From: Fratercula arctica
Taxonomy: Eukaryota; Chordata; Aves; Charadriiformes; Alcidae
Length of the DNA: 64,000 nucleotides
NCBI GenBank assembly: GCA_947846985.1
Contig: CANTUZ010000007.1
Span: forward strand, 27,408,355 to 27,472,354
Direction: 5' to 3'
Position numbers and translations under genes: made by a program. A model generated the notes under the pieces. That model saw nothing but the letters and a program-made list of their open reading frames with translations. It was not told the DNA's origin and made no database searches. How positions within the stretch are numbered: position 1 is the first letter of the stretch; the number at the start of each line of letters is the position of its first letter. Below are positions 61,359-64,000 of this stretch, in pieces.

Positions 61359-63180
61359 AAATCTCTGATTGAAATGGAGATGCACACTAGGACACAAACT
61401 GGAAGTACTGTATATGTCACCCTCTTTCTCTGTTATTCTTAGTTGATCACCTCTTGGTATTTGAAAAAAAAAAAAAAATCTCTTAACAGAGCAAAGTAAG
61501 CTTTAAGAAAACTATTGGCAATAATATGAAGGATTTAGGGCGTGCTATTAATGACCATCTCCACTCATTCTCTCATTAGCAAGAACCTTTAACAAGCTGT
61601 CTACTGTCCAGAGTGAAGATATTTTTCCTTCTATCCTTTTTCTCTTTTACAGTTTCTTGTGGAATACTGCTTCCAAATTTGACACGTCAGTCTTTTGCAA
61701 GAAATGTCTAGGCTGTTCTGCCAACTCTGTAGCTTAGCACAGATGACTTGATATTACATAGAGAGGCCCTTGCTTATGTCCTTAAGCTAGAATGCCATTC
61801 TTGTGAACTTTAGGTCAAGCAGTTTTGGCTGACTCAAAGATGCTTCGCTTTGACCAGTCCACCAAGTGTTCCTCTGTTATCTCAGTCTTTGCAGTCCCTG
61901 TGTGAGGAGGACTGCTTAGAGTGGCTTTTCTGCCAAAGCTAATTGCTTCTTGTTTGGGATGGGAAGCTGGGACTGTGAGGTGTCACCCTTGCCTGGCCTA
62001 TCCTTCTAATTCTTTTTCCCCTGGGAAATAGTAAAGGCTATTTTTTTATCCTAACTTAACAACAACCAATGAAATTAAAATGAACTGTCAACTAACAGAA
62101 ATGCAAATGTAATCTGCTTCAGTCAGTTCCGTGCCCTTGCTCATCAACTGATACCCATAAAGAGCTCTCTGTCTGTTTATCTCTGTATTTCATCTCCTAA
62201 GAGTAGTGATGCCTCCTCACTCTTTACAGACCCTACCAGACTTAACCGCAACAATTTAAGATGATGCTTATGACTTTCACCCTAAAATTAAATATTTCTG
62301 GCAGTCAGAGCAATGAGATGTTGGGTAAAAAAATTCCAACAAACCACTCTTCAGAAAAATAGACTCTGAAGATGGAAAATAGAGATAATCTTATTTCAGC
62401 TTATTAATTATGCCTTGTAAGCAATGAATCAAATCACTTTGCTGTATAACACAATTACTGCTGTAATTTGTAGTCATTACAGTTTGCACTGAGGTATAAT
62501 TGTATAATTCATTTTATGCAGGTTATTGACAGAGAAGGTCTTAAGAACTTTAGCATGGAGACTTACTTCAGGTTTACTGCAGTTTAATTTGCAGATGATT
62601 AGCACAGTAGGCCTAATAGCTCGTTGTGTCTCCCTGTCATAGAGTCATTTATGTTTGGATCACGCACAAAAAAAGAAAGATAAAGAGATTCAAGGTAGAA
62701 ACATGACTACTGGGTGCATTGTTCCCCTTACAGTCCATTAGGTTCTGTGGTGTCGGTGCATTGTGTCTTGTGTGCAGGCTTAATTCCCTGGCCAGCAGTA
62801 TTTTTGTAATAGGTTTACGAACAGGTTGTTTGAAGACAGTAGGTGGCTTTTCTACATGCAGTGAATTGTTTCAATTCACAATTTAATGTTTTGGCATAGT
62901 CTACTGCATCTGATTGATGTTTATTAAATCAGTTGTGACTTGATAGAAATAGATTTTTTAAGTATCAAATTTCACATCTAAAATGGAGCATAAGCAATGC
63001 TGTTACAAGTTAAGGAGCCATTGCTGCAGGGAAGCAAAGCACCCTTACCTTGTCCTCTGTGCTTTCTTTGGTACTTTCCTGCTAGAAACAGATTCCTCCT
63101 TGAACATAGGAAGTTCTATCTAAACATCTGACATACAATAAAATATAACAAATAAGTCAGATTCCAACTGTCCAATTGTG

Positions 63181-63250
63181 GGGGTTTTTTTTTGTTTTTT
63201 TTTTTTTTGTTTTGTTTTGTTTTTTTGGTTTTTTTTTTGTTTTTTTTTTT
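63181..63250. repeat. G/T-rich (poly-T) low-complexity tract
   Basis: About 70 bp of T-runs interrupted by single or paired G. Confidence 0.9.
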
Positions 63251-64000
63251 ATGATTCTGTGCTAAATTTATATCCTCAATGTTACTCATGGTGGGTTTTT
63301 GGGGGGAGGGAGTGTTGGATTTCTTTTGCCTTGGGTGTCCCTGTTCCTGTTAGCCTTTACTATTCTAAGAATGATTAGTTTTATACTTATGCCAGCTCCT
63401 TCATAAATAATAGGGATATTTTTCCTTATCTAGTCTCTCTCCTCTTAAATTAAGGAGAGGGATAAAGTTAATAAAAAAACAACAACAAGAAAAAAAGATT
63501 GCCCTATTGAATGCGGTCAGTGTTCTACATATTACAACGTACAGGCTATACCGACATCACTTAAGAAGATTTATGTGGGCGATTTGTAGAAAATTGTCCT
63601 TGTTGAAAAAAAGTGAGGGGATGATTCCGAAAATCTGTCATGTGCTGTGGAACTGACATCTTGGCAGGTTTTGGCACTTAGATTATTCAGTTCTCAGTGG
63701 TAAATATACATCACTTGGTTCAGAGAAGTTTAGTTACATAATATCCATATAAATTGTATTTGAAAGATACTTTTTTGCTGAAGTTTTACCTGAGTGTTGG
63801 GTGCTTTGGATTTCTTATGTAATCTGAGAGTTTGTAATTTTAAAGTGTTTTATAAGTGTAAACAATTACTTCCAGAACCTTATGAATAGGCAAGTCTTGG
63901 ATTCATTTGTGTTTTCAGCCAAATTAAGATTTTGAAGTTTGAGAAATCCCTTACTCAGATGTTACTGAAATTTGCCATAGTGGAAAAACAACTGACTTTA

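Larger units (their letters stand above)
57777..64000. other. Gene-free stretch
   Basis: AT-rich DNA with an A/C-rich tract at 61303, poly(A) near 61466 and a long G/T-rich tract at 63181. No gene or further repeat family recognised. Confidence 0.6.

Overview
The window looks like AT-rich nuclear DNA from a bird. The main reason is repeat content: at least eight pieces of CR1 (chicken repeat 1), the dominant avian non-LTR retrotransposon, lie on both strands. They range from one copy with an intact polymerase frame to short eroded 3' ends. Long A/C-rich and poly(A) tracts and scattered microsatellites fit the same picture. There is no bacterial-style gene organisation, CRISPR array, tRNA, rRNA, or LTR element with a recognisable primer site.

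Layout. Positions 1-3945 are non-coding, with small repeats. Positions 3946-7185 hold the most informative feature: a 5'-truncated CR1 on the + strand. It carries the last 57 codons of ORF1 (esterase-like C-terminus), then a complete 991-codon ORF2 encoding an APE-type endonuclease and a reverse transcriptase, then a short 3' tail ending in the CR1 octamer repeat. Positions 12346-12968 hold an old, broken CR1 polymerase fragment. Positions 22686-23242 (minus) and 37227-37572 (plus) are two similar, moderately young CR1 3' ends. Positions 27118-28051 hold two older CR1 pieces in opposite orientations. Short CR1 3' ends sit at 48411, 49701 and 57704. The rest reads as intron or intergenic DNA.

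Possible host gene. Left of about 43 kb the + strand carries many more long A-runs than T-runs (roughly 25 to 6 by eye). To the right the bias reverses. Transcribed strands of vertebrate introns tend to be T-rich, so this suggests a minus-strand transcription unit over the left two-thirds and a switch near 42-45 kb, where CpG dinucleotides are also locally more frequent. Several minus-strand blocks have plausible acceptor, open frame and donor (37665-37716, 30960-31072, 29297-29365, 17726-17944, 11107-11196). The first two join in phase. None is recognised, no homology search could be run, and short exon-like blocks also arise by chance, so they are given low to moderate confidence.

How the parts work together. 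The only clear protein-coding unit is CR1 ORF2. In this family ORF2 nicks target DNA and reverse-transcribes CR1 RNA, recognising the element's 3' end. This copy lacks most of ORF1 and the 5' promoter, so it is probably immobile by itself even though its polymerase frame is open.
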